Shown here: positions 1-8,495 of the stretch, piece by piece
Numbering within the stretch: position 1 is the stretch's first letter
How the letters are laid out: the number at the start of each line of letters is the position of its first letter
DNA from: Chara braunii
Taxonomy: Eukaryota > Streptophyta > Charophyceae > Charales > Characeae
Assembly (NCBI GenBank): GCA_003427395.1
Contig: BFEA01000204.1
Span: 1,098,531 to 1,118,716 of the forward strand
Length of the DNA stretch: 20,186 bases
Reading direction: 5' to 3'
Translations under genes and position numbers: made by a program
Notes under the pieces: model-generated
Told to the model about the DNA's origin: nothing
Seen by the model: only the letters and a program-made list of their open reading frames with translations
Database searches by the model: none

Positions 1-133
1 AAGGGACGCTGGACCCGTTTTCCAGCAGGTGATGCTCCCCACCAATAGATGGAGCCTATCCCCAGGTGCTAGTGGTGTCTGCTCTCATCAGCACCACTAA
101 CACTGGCGGGGCTAAGTTAAAAAAAAAAAAATG
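1..133 (+). mobile_element. LINE 3' tail, copy A (cut by window edge)
   Basis: This is a retroposon 3' end in plus orientation that finishes in a run of A at about 120-133. It carries the GGGACGCTGG start block, a potential GCTGGA/TCCAGC hairpin at 8-26 and a second one, GCTCC/GGAGC, near 34-55. Three other copies on the minus strand (945-1215, 2776-3060, 15249-15450) share this tail. The longest of them is joined to LINE C-terminal coding sequence, so I read this copy as a 5'-truncated LINE tail rather than an independent SINE. Its first 55 bases match copy B (1030-1085, reversed) essentially exactly. The 5' part lies outside the window, so no target-site duplication can be tested. Confidence 0.7.
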
Positions 134-470
134 GGCAAGCTTACCAGGGTGAAGCTGCCAAGCCTGAGCCTTGGGCAGAGACTTTAAATGACTTAGTAAG
201 TTGGAGGCACACTGCCGCGCGTATGGGCGTGGGTATTGCACAATGTTGCCCACCCGGTATGGAGGAAAACCTGGGTAAAACAGGGTGTATGCCCAGGCCC
301 CAATGACAACGTCCAGATTGCAAATTTGCATACAGGCCTGACAGGGGCGAAACACAAAGAATTAGGCCGAAAAGGGCATTTCGCTCTACCCGCATCTTTT
401 AAGGGCATTTTGGAATATATCTCAACTTAGAGGGGTATTTCGCTAATTATCCCTAATAATTATTATAAGG
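134..470. other. Unassigned spacer with short AAATGCCCTT-like repeats
   Basis: I see no gene here. On the minus strand, three similar decamers (forms of AAATGCCCTT and AAATACCCCT) recur at about 366-440, spaced roughly 30-45 bases apart, which suggests a small degenerate tandem array. A 21-base palindromic stretch near 448-470 (CCCTAATAATTATTATAAGGG) follows. The short overlapping open frames on both strands have no recognisable domain and are probably chance. Confidence 0.4.
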
Positions 471-479
471 GCACCGGGC

Positions 480-640
480 TTGTGATGTCGTCATTGAACT
501 GACGGGCCCCAGGTAATTCAGAATTTCCTTTGTGTTCATCTGGTTGTGTATGGGTTTGAGCCGGGGTCTGTATGTCAATGGTTCATGGATCATGGATGTA
601 CCAACTGGGCTAGGCCCATTGGTAGGTATTTACGTATTTT
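480..640 (-). mobile_element. Possible tRNA-derived SINE or tRNA relic
   Basis: On the minus strand, TAGCCCAGTTGGTA (612-599) matches an RNA polymerase III box A. GGCTCAAACCC (562-552) matches a box B (consensus GGTTCRANNCC). They are 50 bases apart, close to the 44 of a tRNA and within the range seen in SINEs. The region between them does not fold convincingly as a tRNA, and no CCA-proximal acceptor stem is visible, so this is not a functional tRNA gene. I cannot see a poly(A) or a target-site duplication that fixes the ends. A chance match of both boxes is possible but less likely given the spacing and the AGTTGGTA core. Confidence 0.5.
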
Positions 641-944
641 AGGGTTTGACTTTTGCCAAAATTGCTTCCTTTATTAATTTTTTATTCTTGGGAACAAAAC
701 AAGGAAGTCCATTGAAGACTCGAAAATGAGGCTGAAAATCCCTCGTGAATATCCCGTAACGACACAGGCGGAACACTGTGCCCGGCCCAGCATCAATAGT
801 GGGGGAACGCCCAACGAAGCAGTTCTTCCGAAGCCATCCACAGACAGATCAACAAAGTGACAACCCAAACAAAACAAACAAGCAGAGAATTTCCTGCCCT
901 ACTGCCTACTCCTTAATCCCCCTGGTCCTGCCACGGGGAGCCTA
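641..944. other. Unassigned spacer
   Basis: No gene, repeat or RNA is recognised. The open frames at 674-877 (minus) and 778-972 (plus) are short and overlap each other. The plus-strand one ends in a phenylalanine run made by the T tract of the next element. Confidence 0.4.
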
Positions 945-1215
945 TCTTTTTATTTTTTTCTTTTTTTTTTAAACCCCACCAGTGTTAGTTGTGCTGGTAA
1001 AGAGCAGACACCCCTAACACCTGTGGAGAGGCTCCATCTATTGGTGGGGAGCATCACCTGCTGGAAAACGGGTCCAGCGTCCCTTATACAGACAATGAGA
1101 ATGTTCGAGAACAATGAGAATAGTGACCGTGGGCCCTGCCAGCATTGATTGCCCTGCAATCCAGGGGATTGATATAAAGTGACCATTGCCATCTGTACCT
1201 CTTCACCCTCAAAAG
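945..1215 (-). mobile_element. LINE 3' tail, copy B
   Basis: This is a minus-strand retroposon tail. Its poly(A) appears as a T-rich run at 945-970, and the GGGACGCTGG block lies at about 1073-1083. Homology to copy C extends further upstream: CAATGCTGGCAGG at 1148-1136 and the AATCCCCTGG box near 1164-1173 are in both copies, as is GGTGAAGAGG near 1198-1208. It has the same two potential hairpins as copy A. Together A and B form an inverted pair about 830 bp apart. The 111-residue open frame running through it is untranslated-region sequence with a homopolymer end and is probably not a protein. The 5' boundary is unclear and could extend to about 1285. Confidence 0.72.
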
Positions 1216-1353
1216 AAGGGCGCCAGCTAACACAGTTAAGGGCTGGTACAGTTTTAGAGAAAATGCTAGGAAGTCCTCTCTTCACCTCCTCTCTTTGTGG
1301 TGCCAGATTGTTTGGATCTAATCAGTGCTGTATCTTCAGTGATATGGGTTAGA

Positions 1354-1375
1354 CCCTTAAACCCCTAAACCCTTA
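1354..1375. repeat. Degenerate plant telomere-type repeat (CCCTAAA-like)
   Basis: CCCTTAAA, CCCCTAAA and CCCTTA follow one another, about three imperfect copies of the CCCTAAA unit used at most green-plant telomeres. A stretch this short may be an interstitial relic, or a promoter telo-box-like element as found upstream of many plant housekeeping genes. No convincing downstream gene is visible. Confidence 0.4.
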
Positions 1376-1499
1376 CTTCTCTCCCTGGTATCTAAAACCT
1401 TAACAGCGTCGTTCCACTTTCCTTGCGTAATTTCCTCCATCCCTCCCAAACCATTCCAAACCCACCAAGCAGTTTGACGGGGGGGGCGAAGGGATCGGG

Positions 1500-1592
1500 G
1501 AAGTCTTCGCTGGCTCTCCGTGACGCGCCAGCTTTTGGACCTGCACCATCTTCCACCCCCCCCCCCCCCCCCCCTCCCCTTTTTTTTTTGGT
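1500..1592. repeat. C/T homopolymer block with a flank repeated at 20113-20172
   Basis: A run of about 20 C followed by T tracts (1555-1592) sits next to a segment containing GACCTGCACCATCTTCCA. A close match, GACCTGCGCCATCTTCCA, also next to a C run, occurs at 20140-20172. The similarity extends upstream through a GCGCCA motif in both. The shared context suggests two copies of one repeat end, not independent homopolymers. Confidence 0.45.
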
Positions 1593-2376
1593 GATCTTTT
1601 GCAACCAGAGCGAAGAGGCCCCTTCTATGAATCAATGTGCACTACTCGTAATCAAAGAGGCCTGCCCCTTGTCATTTTGATTGTTTTTTTGGAATTCCAT
1701 CTTTTCGCAATTCAGGAAATACATGGGAATTACGCGCACCTTAGGGAGCGCGCTGGGGATTTGGCTCGTCGGTTAGGAATTTCGGAATAAGCGGGACCCG
1801 ATGTCTTTTTTGTTCGTAAATGTTTTCGACTTCGTCTCGGAAAACTCTGGGAATTCTTGTGTGAATCTGAATAGGCGTATGACATTTTCCCGCGTTCACT
1901 CTATGCGTGGAACTGGTGTTTTTCAATTTTGAATTAGCGTAGGATTCTGAATGAGCTGCAACTGTTCCGTTGCCCTTTTTGCTTCCGTGTCGGTACCATG
2001 CATGTGAGCTCCTCTCCCCTCCCCCCCCCTCTTCGTTTCCCTCGCTTCGACACTCTCTTCGCGCTCACGCTCCTCGTCCTGTAACCGTTTTTCCATCTCT
2101 GCTTTGCCTCGGGCGCCTTTTCTTTTCTTGACCGTCTGAATCTTGGTTTTGTGTTGCGTTATCCTTCACGCCCTTCTTCTTCCCGCTCTAATCCTTGCGT
2201 CGGAATACGTTGTCGATTTCCTTCTCCTCCCTTTTAGCCAAAGAGACGTGTTGTGTAAGAAGGAAATTCCTGTTACGCGACGATTCTGATTGGCTACGAC
2301 TGGGATCCTAAGGATCGACATGACTTTCGACAGGCGATTATCCCCAAACCTTCCCCTACCTCTCCCTACCTCAGTC
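1593..2376. other. Unassigned region
   Basis: No recognisable domain in any frame. The plus strand is pyrimidine-rich around 1975-2110 and 2160-2235, which resembles plant leader or intron sequence, but I cannot place splice sites with confidence. The short plus-strand frame at 1599-1790 ends in residues that could form a helix (HLRERAGDLARRLG). It could be part of an exon or chance. Confidence 0.3.
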
Positions 2377-2520
2377 CTAACCCTTCCTAGCATCTACCTC
2401 CTTTTTCGCAACTTTAAATTCTGCAAGCGCTACCGAAAATCTCTCTCTCAACTCATCAGCCAACTTCCGGGAAGCGTTGGCTAGGTCGTACATGTGAAGG
2501 TGGGAGTCGAAAAGTCTTGA
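2377..2520 (-). CDS. Possible coiled-coil exon of an unrecognised protein
   Basis: The last third of a minus-strand open frame (its ATG at 2748) reads as a charged amphipathic helix. Leucine, alanine, phenylalanine and valine are spaced 3-4 residues apart across about 35 residues (ASRKLADELRERF is the core). The upstream part of that frame is low-information and unlike protein. A GAG/GTAGAT junction near 2400 could be a splice donor, so this might be one exon of an interrupted gene. I do not recognise a family. A chance open frame or a decayed transposon ORF1 piece are the alternatives. Confidence 0.22.
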   Translation of the reverse strand, partial: SRLFDSHLHMYDLANASRKLADELRERFSVALAEFKVAKKEVDARKG

Positions 2521-2772
2521 CGGGCTGACTGTAGTCTTGTCGGTTGTGCGCTGGATGGCCCGACGAACTGTGGGGTCTAGGCAGGACCGTGCAGAGACTA
2601 AGTTGGTGGGGTGACGATCGCTATGGTGGGAGTAGCACGTGACAGCCGAGATCGTCAGTGTCGGTGCGAGGTTCGAATCGAAGGTTGAGTGGACGCATGG
2701 CCTGGGCCATGGTGGAGTTTTATGGCGGATGCGCCTCTTTTGTCTCAAAGTATAAGTCTTCGAGCGTGAGTT

Positions 2773-2775
<3 letters not shown>

Positions 2776-2811
<36 letters not shown>

Positions 2812-3760
2812 CTTCCCTGCCAGTGCTAGTGGTGCTGATAAGAGCAGCCACCGCTAACAACTGGGGGGGCTCCATCTATTGGTGGGGAGCAACACCTGCT
2901 TGAAACCGGGTCCAACGTCCCTTACATGGACAGAATTCGACCCATATCATAAACAAGAGATGAAAAATATTCCTGCCAGCATTGGTTACCCTGGAGTCCA
3001 GGGGATTGAGTGTGCATGATGCGGAATATACCTGCCAGCATAGTTTACCCTCTTCACCATGAACCTGGCGCCTGATACCTGCTGCTACACCCTAGTTCCT
3101 CCCATCCCTTTTCTGCCACCACCAACTTCGTTACCTCACCGACTTTCCATTTATTCATTCAACTGTACCAGTCCGCTCCGTAGCTGTGCATTGCCCATTC
3201 AGTCTGCTCCATACCATTGCATGTCCACCATTTTCAGTTGGTGGGGGGGGAAGGGGGCAGGAAAAACTGTTATGGGTCTCGGCGGGATTTCCTCATTCAC
3301 TGTAGTTTCATCCTTGATGCAGATCCGGTAGTCTCTCCTGTCCGCTCCATGGCTATGCATTGCCCATTCAGGCCGCTCCATACCATTGCATATCCACCAT
3401 TGCCAGCTGGTGAGGGGGGAAGGGGAACGGTAAATTTGTTACATGTCTCAACGGGATTTCCTGACCCATTGTAGTCCAATCCTTGAAGCAGATCCAGTAG
3501 TCTCTCTTGAACTCCTCTTGGTTGCACCCCTGGGTTGGCTTTCCGTCCCATCTAACACCTGCAATCCAGCCCTCCTTCTCACTATCCAACCAGTCCCAGA
3601 GAATTGATGAATTGTTTGTGTGATATCTTGTGTTGAGTGAAGCAGGTCGGGTCGGTTTTTCACCTTCGGCCAATGTACCATGAGTTCTTGCTGAATATAT
3701 TGCTTTATTGTCTTTGTTACCTCTTCCCCTTCTATGCGGACACCCAACATTTAAGCCGAA
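2776..3760 (-). mobile_element. 5'-truncated LINE with 3' tail, copy C
   Basis: This minus-strand non-LTR retrotransposon end has a 32-base poly(A) (T run at 2776-2807). Its terminal tail is shared with copies A, B and D. Upstream it contains coding sequence homologous to the C-terminal end of the LINE at 4810-7465: a TIKQYIQQ-like helix region at about 3620-3710 parallels SIHEQIQ there, and RDYWICFKDW near 3480-3515 parallels RDYRLLFHEW near 4830-4858. This shows that the short tails elsewhere are LINE ends. A 169-bp segment is duplicated inside it, and a CTGCCAGCAT box occurs twice (2973 and 3031). Frames are broken and it is not functional. Confidence 0.75.
3173..3510. repeat. Tandem duplication, period about 169 bp
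   Basis: Two diverged direct copies start at 3173 and 3342 with CCGCTCC and share TGCATTGCCCATTCAG, CTCCATACCATTGCAT, a GGTG plus G-run plus AAGGGG stretch, GGGATTTCCT, and GTAGTCTCTC near their ends. On the minus strand both encode a related peptide ending in VDMQWYGA. A more distant match lies at about 4800-4860 in the next LINE. This suggests either a local duplication inside copy C or a subfamily with a repeated C-terminal module. Confidence 0.8.
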
Positions 3761-4809
3761 ATTTTTTGTCAAGATCGTCGGACTTTCTTGTGTAATTATC
3801 TTTCGTTTTCTTCTCTCCTCTGATCTACGCCTCTTCTCCCCCACACCTTCCTTCTGCTACGTTCTTACTATAATAGGTGGGTTATGCTGATTTCTCTCCT
3901 CTCACTTTATATGTGCATAAAGTGGATTGTGCCTGAGAACCTCTATCAACATGACAGGGATGTTGATTGATTGATCAGATGAACGCGAGATGGGATTGAG
4001 TGGTGTGTCGAATGAATGATGCATGATTAATCGTGCGCTTTGTCCTTGCTGCCATGTGGACTAACAACCCCAATCCGATTGGGCGCCGACTTCCCGTGGC
4101 CCCGCCACACCCCTTTCCGTACAACGAGGAGAGGACAAGTGTATGCGAGTGGGACGTACGAGAAGTCGTTGCCAAGGTCGGCGAGCGTTATTACTTCCCA
4201 CCCGGTGCTCCGGATTCGTCATTATCGATACGCACTTTCCACCTTATTCATTGTTGTTGCTGTTTAATGAGTCGATCGTCATCCTGTGGTCGGCAGGCGC
4301 CTCATTGGCCGAGCACTCTGTGCAGCGACTGTCGCCGCACTTAGCGTTACAGAGCCAAGGGCTTCCATTACCGCACACGTGGCGAGGACGAACACAAGGA
4401 GAGAGTCATTCGATTGAGACCCTCCACGTCGGACTCAGAGTTGTGTAGTGAACGCTGACGGGACCTCATCCGAAAACGGGATACTACATGTGTACCCCCC
4501 CCTCTTTCATTCGAAACGAAGGGCAACGGCCGGTTTGGAAGTACAAAGTTACTTTTTGGATTAAATTTCCCATCGTTGTGAGCCCCGCACGTGCCTTTTT
4601 TTTCAACCCGCACGGCGACGGATCCCTTTTTACTAAAGTCGGACCGACACGGGGGATCTCAGTTTTGTCTGTGTCCCCACACTCAATTTTCCCAAAAATC
4701 CTTGGCACACCCCATCTTTGTTGTTCTTCCCAGACCTTTTCGCGAACCAAAATACTCTGATCGGAAAGCAGCACAGGGCGTGAGGTTGAGTGTCACATCT
4801 CATCGGGAT
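3761..4809. other. Unassigned region between two LINE pieces
   Basis: I recognise no gene. The segment has several 60-100 residue open frames on both strands that overlap one another and lack motifs. Position 3960-3975 has TTGATTGATTGATC short repeats. A run of eight or more T at 4597-4605 could be a poly(A) on the minus strand and would then mark the 3' end of the LINE at 4810-7465, but the tail sequence shared by copies A-D is missing here. Confidence 0.3.
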
Positions 4810-5239
4810 TGATGTATCGATCTTATTCCACTCATGAAAAAGAAGCCGGTAGTCTCTCACTAGATCTTTTCTTTCTTGTCCCTCCCCTAATTTTTTTTGT
4901 CCCCCTTGCCATTTCATTTTTCCAATCCTCTCCCCATTATCCCCTCCAAGCCAGCTCAGGCTAAATTCCTTGATTTTTTATCGGATGTCTTTTTATGGAT
5001 GTAGTAATTGGATCTGAGCCTTAACTTTCTCCCACTTTGCCTTTATTTTTGTTTGAATCTGTTCATGTATGCTTTTCGTGAATTCTGGTCCTTCCAGTCT
5101 TGCTCTTCCATTTCATAGGTACAGCGTCGTCGCCAGAGGGCCCAGAGTACAGCCCTACGATCCAGTTTGAACATATTGTTGGTGAAATCGTTCAGTTGGT
5201 CCTTCGGCCAGGTTTCACACAGCAAGGCTTTTCAGTCCC

Positions 5240-6006
5240 ACACCACTAGATCTGAGTGTCTAGTTGTTCCCAGATTTTGTCCCACCACCTCCACAATCAC
5301 ACCACTCCTGGACACTGAAGAAATATGTGTTCAATTGTTTCATACATTTGTATGGATGGGAACGCATTGGTGCAAAGCCTACACCAGGGCAGGGCATGCC
5401 CTCTCTGCTTCAGGTTCATTCTATCTATCAACCAATCATTTGTCGGTAGGCAGCGGTGCTCGATCCTGCCACTGCAGTGAGGCGAATGTTTTTTCCTTAA
5501 TCGTTTTGAACCACCTTACGTCTCTTAGCTTGTCCTTGTTGATGTTTAAGTGATTTATCCAGCGTGTCTCCACCCGGTCATGAAGGTTTATTCTCGGCCT
5601 AAGAAGCTTATAGGTCGATTTTACTGTTAGGCCAGATAATGATCTGGGGAGTATTTTGCCCTTCCCCACTGGAGTTGTCCATGCCCATTCTAACGGATCC
5701 AGAGCGAGTTGGTGGACCGGGACATGGGGGAGATAGGCGATCCATTAGTCTCTTTCATGGAACACTCTAATTCAGAAAAGTTTCTCCCTTTGGCATAAAA
5801 TTGTTTCTTCTGAAGAGATTCTTTGAAGAACGTTGTTCCAACTGGAAGAGGTTTACTTTTATTGATCCGCCGGCCTCGCAGTAGACGATGTTGCCCACCT
5901 CACTTGTTCGATCCCTCAATGCGACCCAGTCCGACTCCTGCAAGGTGGGACATTTCCTAAGGATTCTCCACCAGGCTAGGGGGAACTTTTCTATTATAGC
6001 TTCCAA
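5240..6006 (-). pseudogene. LINE 1 C-terminal part with CCHC zinc-binding segment
   Basis: Two frames carry the signal. The first (6006-5767, then 5669-5436) includes the conserved stretch before the finger. The frame then shifts by one, and an open stretch from 5437 to 5298 encodes CRLC, 14 residues, then H, 4 residues, C. This CX2C-X14-HX4C pattern is the zinc-binding region found C-terminal to plant LINE reverse transcriptases. After an in-frame stop at 5298-5300 the frame continues with a tryptophan-rich stretch (LWRWWDKIWEQL), typical of the sequence following this finger. Frameshift and stop make it a pseudogene. Confidence 0.78.
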
Positions 6007-7113
6007 TGCTTCCTCTGGTCTATGGCAGTAGCGTAGTCTCTCTCTTAGGTGGCCCGGGTCAATCCAACTTCTCTTTTCCGCATCCCATATGTCTTTTATC
6101 CTCTAAATAACCTTTGACAACCGCATAAATAACAACAACTTGCTTTTCAATGGAGATTGGACTATACTGTGGTTGTTTCAACACTTTTGTTAGTCTCGCG
6201 CCACGTTTTAATAAATATCGAGTGACAACATTAAGATCTGAGCCAAATTGAGCAAAAACAACTACTTCACGATAAGACTACCGCATATTGCATGACCCAA
6301 CCTTGCCATGGAGAATCGATGCAATGAAGGGTTTTTTCCCTTTGAGTCAACTACCCATCTGTTACCAAAAAGGGGTTGTTGTGCCACCTCTTCCCATATC
6401 TCTAGATGAGTTTTATCCAGGAGGGGAAAACTTCTCCATATTTTCGGAAGGTCATGCCAGAAGGGGTCATTGCGCAGGTCGGCCCTTGCTGCTTGTCTGG
6501 GTGAGTCTGGGAGGGGACCATGATGTTGCACACCTCCTCTTGAGATGGGCCATACCCGATTTTCCAGGCACATCTAAGGGTCACTCCCCTCAACTGTTTG
6601 TGGTGCTAAGCGAGTGATCTGTTTTAGAGCTAACTCCCTCCATGGTGATTCTAGATTAAAAAGTAGGCGTTTGAGTCATTGAATTGCTAGTGCTTTAGTT
6701 TGTATCGAAGGATCAATAATGCCCAGTCCACCTTTCGATTTGGGTTGGATTATGGATTGCCAAGCCACTCTGCTGATCACGTTGCGCTTCTCATGATCAC
6801 CTCTCCACAGAAAGGGCGCTATCTAATGCTGTAAGGGGCGAAGGGCGTTTTTGTCTAATGCCCAAATAACTGATTTATAGCAAAGTGAGGCCAATACCAC
6901 ATTATTAATGATTAGGGAGTGTCCAATGAGTGAGGTATGTTTGTCCTTCCAAAGAATCATTTTTTCCAAGGGTGGACTAGAGATTCATTCATTGTTAGTA
7001 GACGACCTGCCTTCTGCTGCCATCAGCACCCCAAGTACTCTAATGGGGGCTTCCTTTGGAAACCATTTGAGCCTAGGTTCTTCCGGGGGTCTCACTCCTT
7101 GGTGGTGTATCCA

Positions 7114-7465
7114 TTAGCCCTGGGTTTTGTTTCCCCAGTTAACCTTCATATCAGACAGTTTATAGAAGCGGTCCATCATGTGTTGGACCTTTACCATCGA
7201 TTCATGGGAGGCCTCGGTCATTAAAGTCAGGTCATCTGCAAACAATGAGCAGACCGGAATTGCCTCCTGGGGTATTAAAGACACTTGGATTTTCTTGATA
7301 TTCTTATGTCTTCTTAGGTTGGCTGCCAGTGCTTCCATGATTATGACGAACAGGTAAGGGGCTATAGGGTCAGCTTACCTGACTGATCTTTGAAGATTAA
7401 TGGGCGGCGCTAGATTCCCATTCACCATGACTCGAGTCGTCGAGTTTGTGTAACCCCCCCGCACC
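7114..7465 (-). pseudogene. LINE 1 reverse transcriptase fragment
   Basis: The reading frame begins with NSTTRVMVNG near 7450. It passes the motif normally written RQGDP, here broken by an in-frame stop at 7375-7377 in SVR-stop-ADPIAPYLF. It then reaches the catalytic box as LFADDL at 7242-7228; F-A-D-D replaces the common Y-A-D-D, a usual LINE variant. VNW follows about 30 residues later, as in other non-LTR RTs. The protein would copy LINE RNA at the target site. Only about the second half of the palm remains. Confidence 0.85.
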
Positions 7466-7737
7466 TTTGTGTGAACCCGGTCTTCCATGCGTCGAAGCTG
7501 GCCATCTACACGCCACCATCCGCAGACGAGTTCCCGGGCAGACGATCACAGGATTCGCCCTCTATGGACGGCCATCAGGAAGTTGACCGTGTCATCAGGC
7601 ACCGCAAGTTTGACAACAAGCCAATGCAATACCAAGTCACTTTCAAGCAATGTGACGCGGATGACACTCGTTGGATCTCCCGCGCAGACTTACAGGCATC
7701 TGCACCTCTCATCTTCTCCGACTACGAGACTCGATGA
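7466..7737 (+). pseudogene. Ty3/gypsy integrase C-terminal end with chromodomain
   Basis: The frame starts with NPVFHASKL, the diagnostic HPVFHVSxLK motif found at the end of gypsy integrases. It continues into a chromodomain-like region (VDRVIRHRKF, then a tryptophan in DTRWISRADL) and ends with a TGA at 7735-7737. Chromodomains of this type steer integration to marked chromatin in chromoviruses. The rest of the polyprotein is absent; sequence to the left is an opposite-strand LINE. It lies 96 bp upstream of the LTR, the normal spacing for the end of pol. Confidence 0.85.
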
Positions 7738-7820
7738 CTTGCCAAGGACAAAGCTCGTCCCACCCGACCCACCCCAGTATCAGACAGACAACTTCGCCCT
7801 CGCACGTAGCTCAGTCTTTT

Positions 7821-7833
7821 AAAGGAGGGAGTG
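7821..7833 (+). promoter_or_regulatory. Polypurine tract of the gypsy element
   Basis: AAAGGAGGGAGTG immediately precedes the TGTTACATAC LTR start. Ty3/gypsy elements use such a purine run as primer for plus-strand DNA synthesis. Its place between the integrase end and the LTR start supports the orientation. Confidence 0.8.
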
Positions 7834-8040
7834 TGTTACATACTATGTCACACGGGCCCGGTTAGGCCCGACAGACAGGGGTTCGGAGGTCGGTCCAGGC
7901 CCAAGGCCGGACCTTTATAGCGCCATTTGCAGGCCCACCGGTTGGCCTTTAGGCCACATTGAGGACCAAACCAGACGGGCAGGCCCAAACGACGTTACCG
8001 TTGAGCCTGGCGGCGCTCTTGAGGCTGTCGCCCGCCGGTC

Positions 8041-8075
8041 TGATCTGAATCGTCACTTTTTGACGATTCAGATCA
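8041..8075. repeat. Perfect 15-bp inverted repeat, 5-base loop
   Basis: TGATCTGAATCGTCA at 8041-8055 and its exact reverse complement at 8061-8075 flank CTTTT. On the plus strand it would form a stable stem-loop in the LTR transcript or a cruciform in DNA. A perfect arm in an otherwise decaying locus suggests a recent or maintained structure. Confidence 0.9.
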
Positions 8076-8113
8076 CGGCTCGGCCTCGCAGCATAGAGGC
8101 CAGCCTTTCCACA

Positions 8114-8131
8114 CCGGTACTTAGGTACCGG
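8114..8131. repeat. 7-bp inverted repeat, 4-base loop
   Basis: CCGGTAC, then TTAG, then GTACCGG. It lies 39 bases after the longer hairpin in the same LTR. Confidence 0.85.
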
Positions 8132-8406
8132 AGGCCGCCTGTTTGGCATTCGGGGAGCAACAACAGTTCGGGAAAATGCTGCGCTATTTTGTTTAGAGCG
8201 CAGCGCTACTGCAGCAGCGCAAGGTTAGCGCTAGATTGCAGTTCGAGATAGAGAGCAGCGAGGGACTTACCTGGTACTTACCTGTGGCGCCATAGCTTCC
8301 ACGGACTTCGACTGCAGAAGGCTCCAAGGCACCACCTTGCACCTTGCAGGTAGGGTTTCGGACCAGGATAGGGTAACGAGGACACTCCTCCTCCCTACCT
8401 CACCAT

Positions 8407-8495
8407 CTCTCCCTCCTCCTCTGTTATCTCCTCCTCTTCTTCTTCTTTTTCTTCTTCTTCTTCTTCTTCTTAAGACTTCTTCTCCTTCTTCTTCA
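8407..8495. repeat. TTC/TCC pyrimidine microsatellite in the LTR
   Basis: An almost pure pyrimidine tract on the plus strand, mainly TTC units (8435-8470) with TCC and TTCC interruptions. It accounts for the arginine-rich and leucine-rich open frames that overlap it. Confidence 0.9.

Larger units (their letters stand above)
4810..7465 (-). mobile_element. LINE 1: 5'-truncated L1-like non-LTR retrotransposon
   Basis: Reading the minus strand from 7465 downward, the order is reverse-transcriptase palm, the connection region typical of plant LINEs (a GGLGIIDP motif near 6700-6725 after the RT), and a CCHC zinc-binding segment near 5298-5437. After it comes a charged C-terminal tail shared with copy C. 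The endonuclease and the first RT motifs are missing. The 5' break at about 7465 abuts the gypsy integrase fragment, as expected for 5' truncation on insertion. Several stops and frameshifts interrupt it, so it is an inactive relic. Confidence 0.88.

Noticed and set aside
1-133. Independent SINE instead of a LINE tail
   Set aside because: Copy C joins the same tail to LINE C-terminal coding sequence, so a LINE 3' end explains it; no pol III boxes are visible in the shared part.
2664-2690. GAGGTTCGAATCG looks like a tRNA box B
   Set aside because: No box A at the right distance and no cloverleaf; the nearest AGTTGGT lies about 70 bases upstream.
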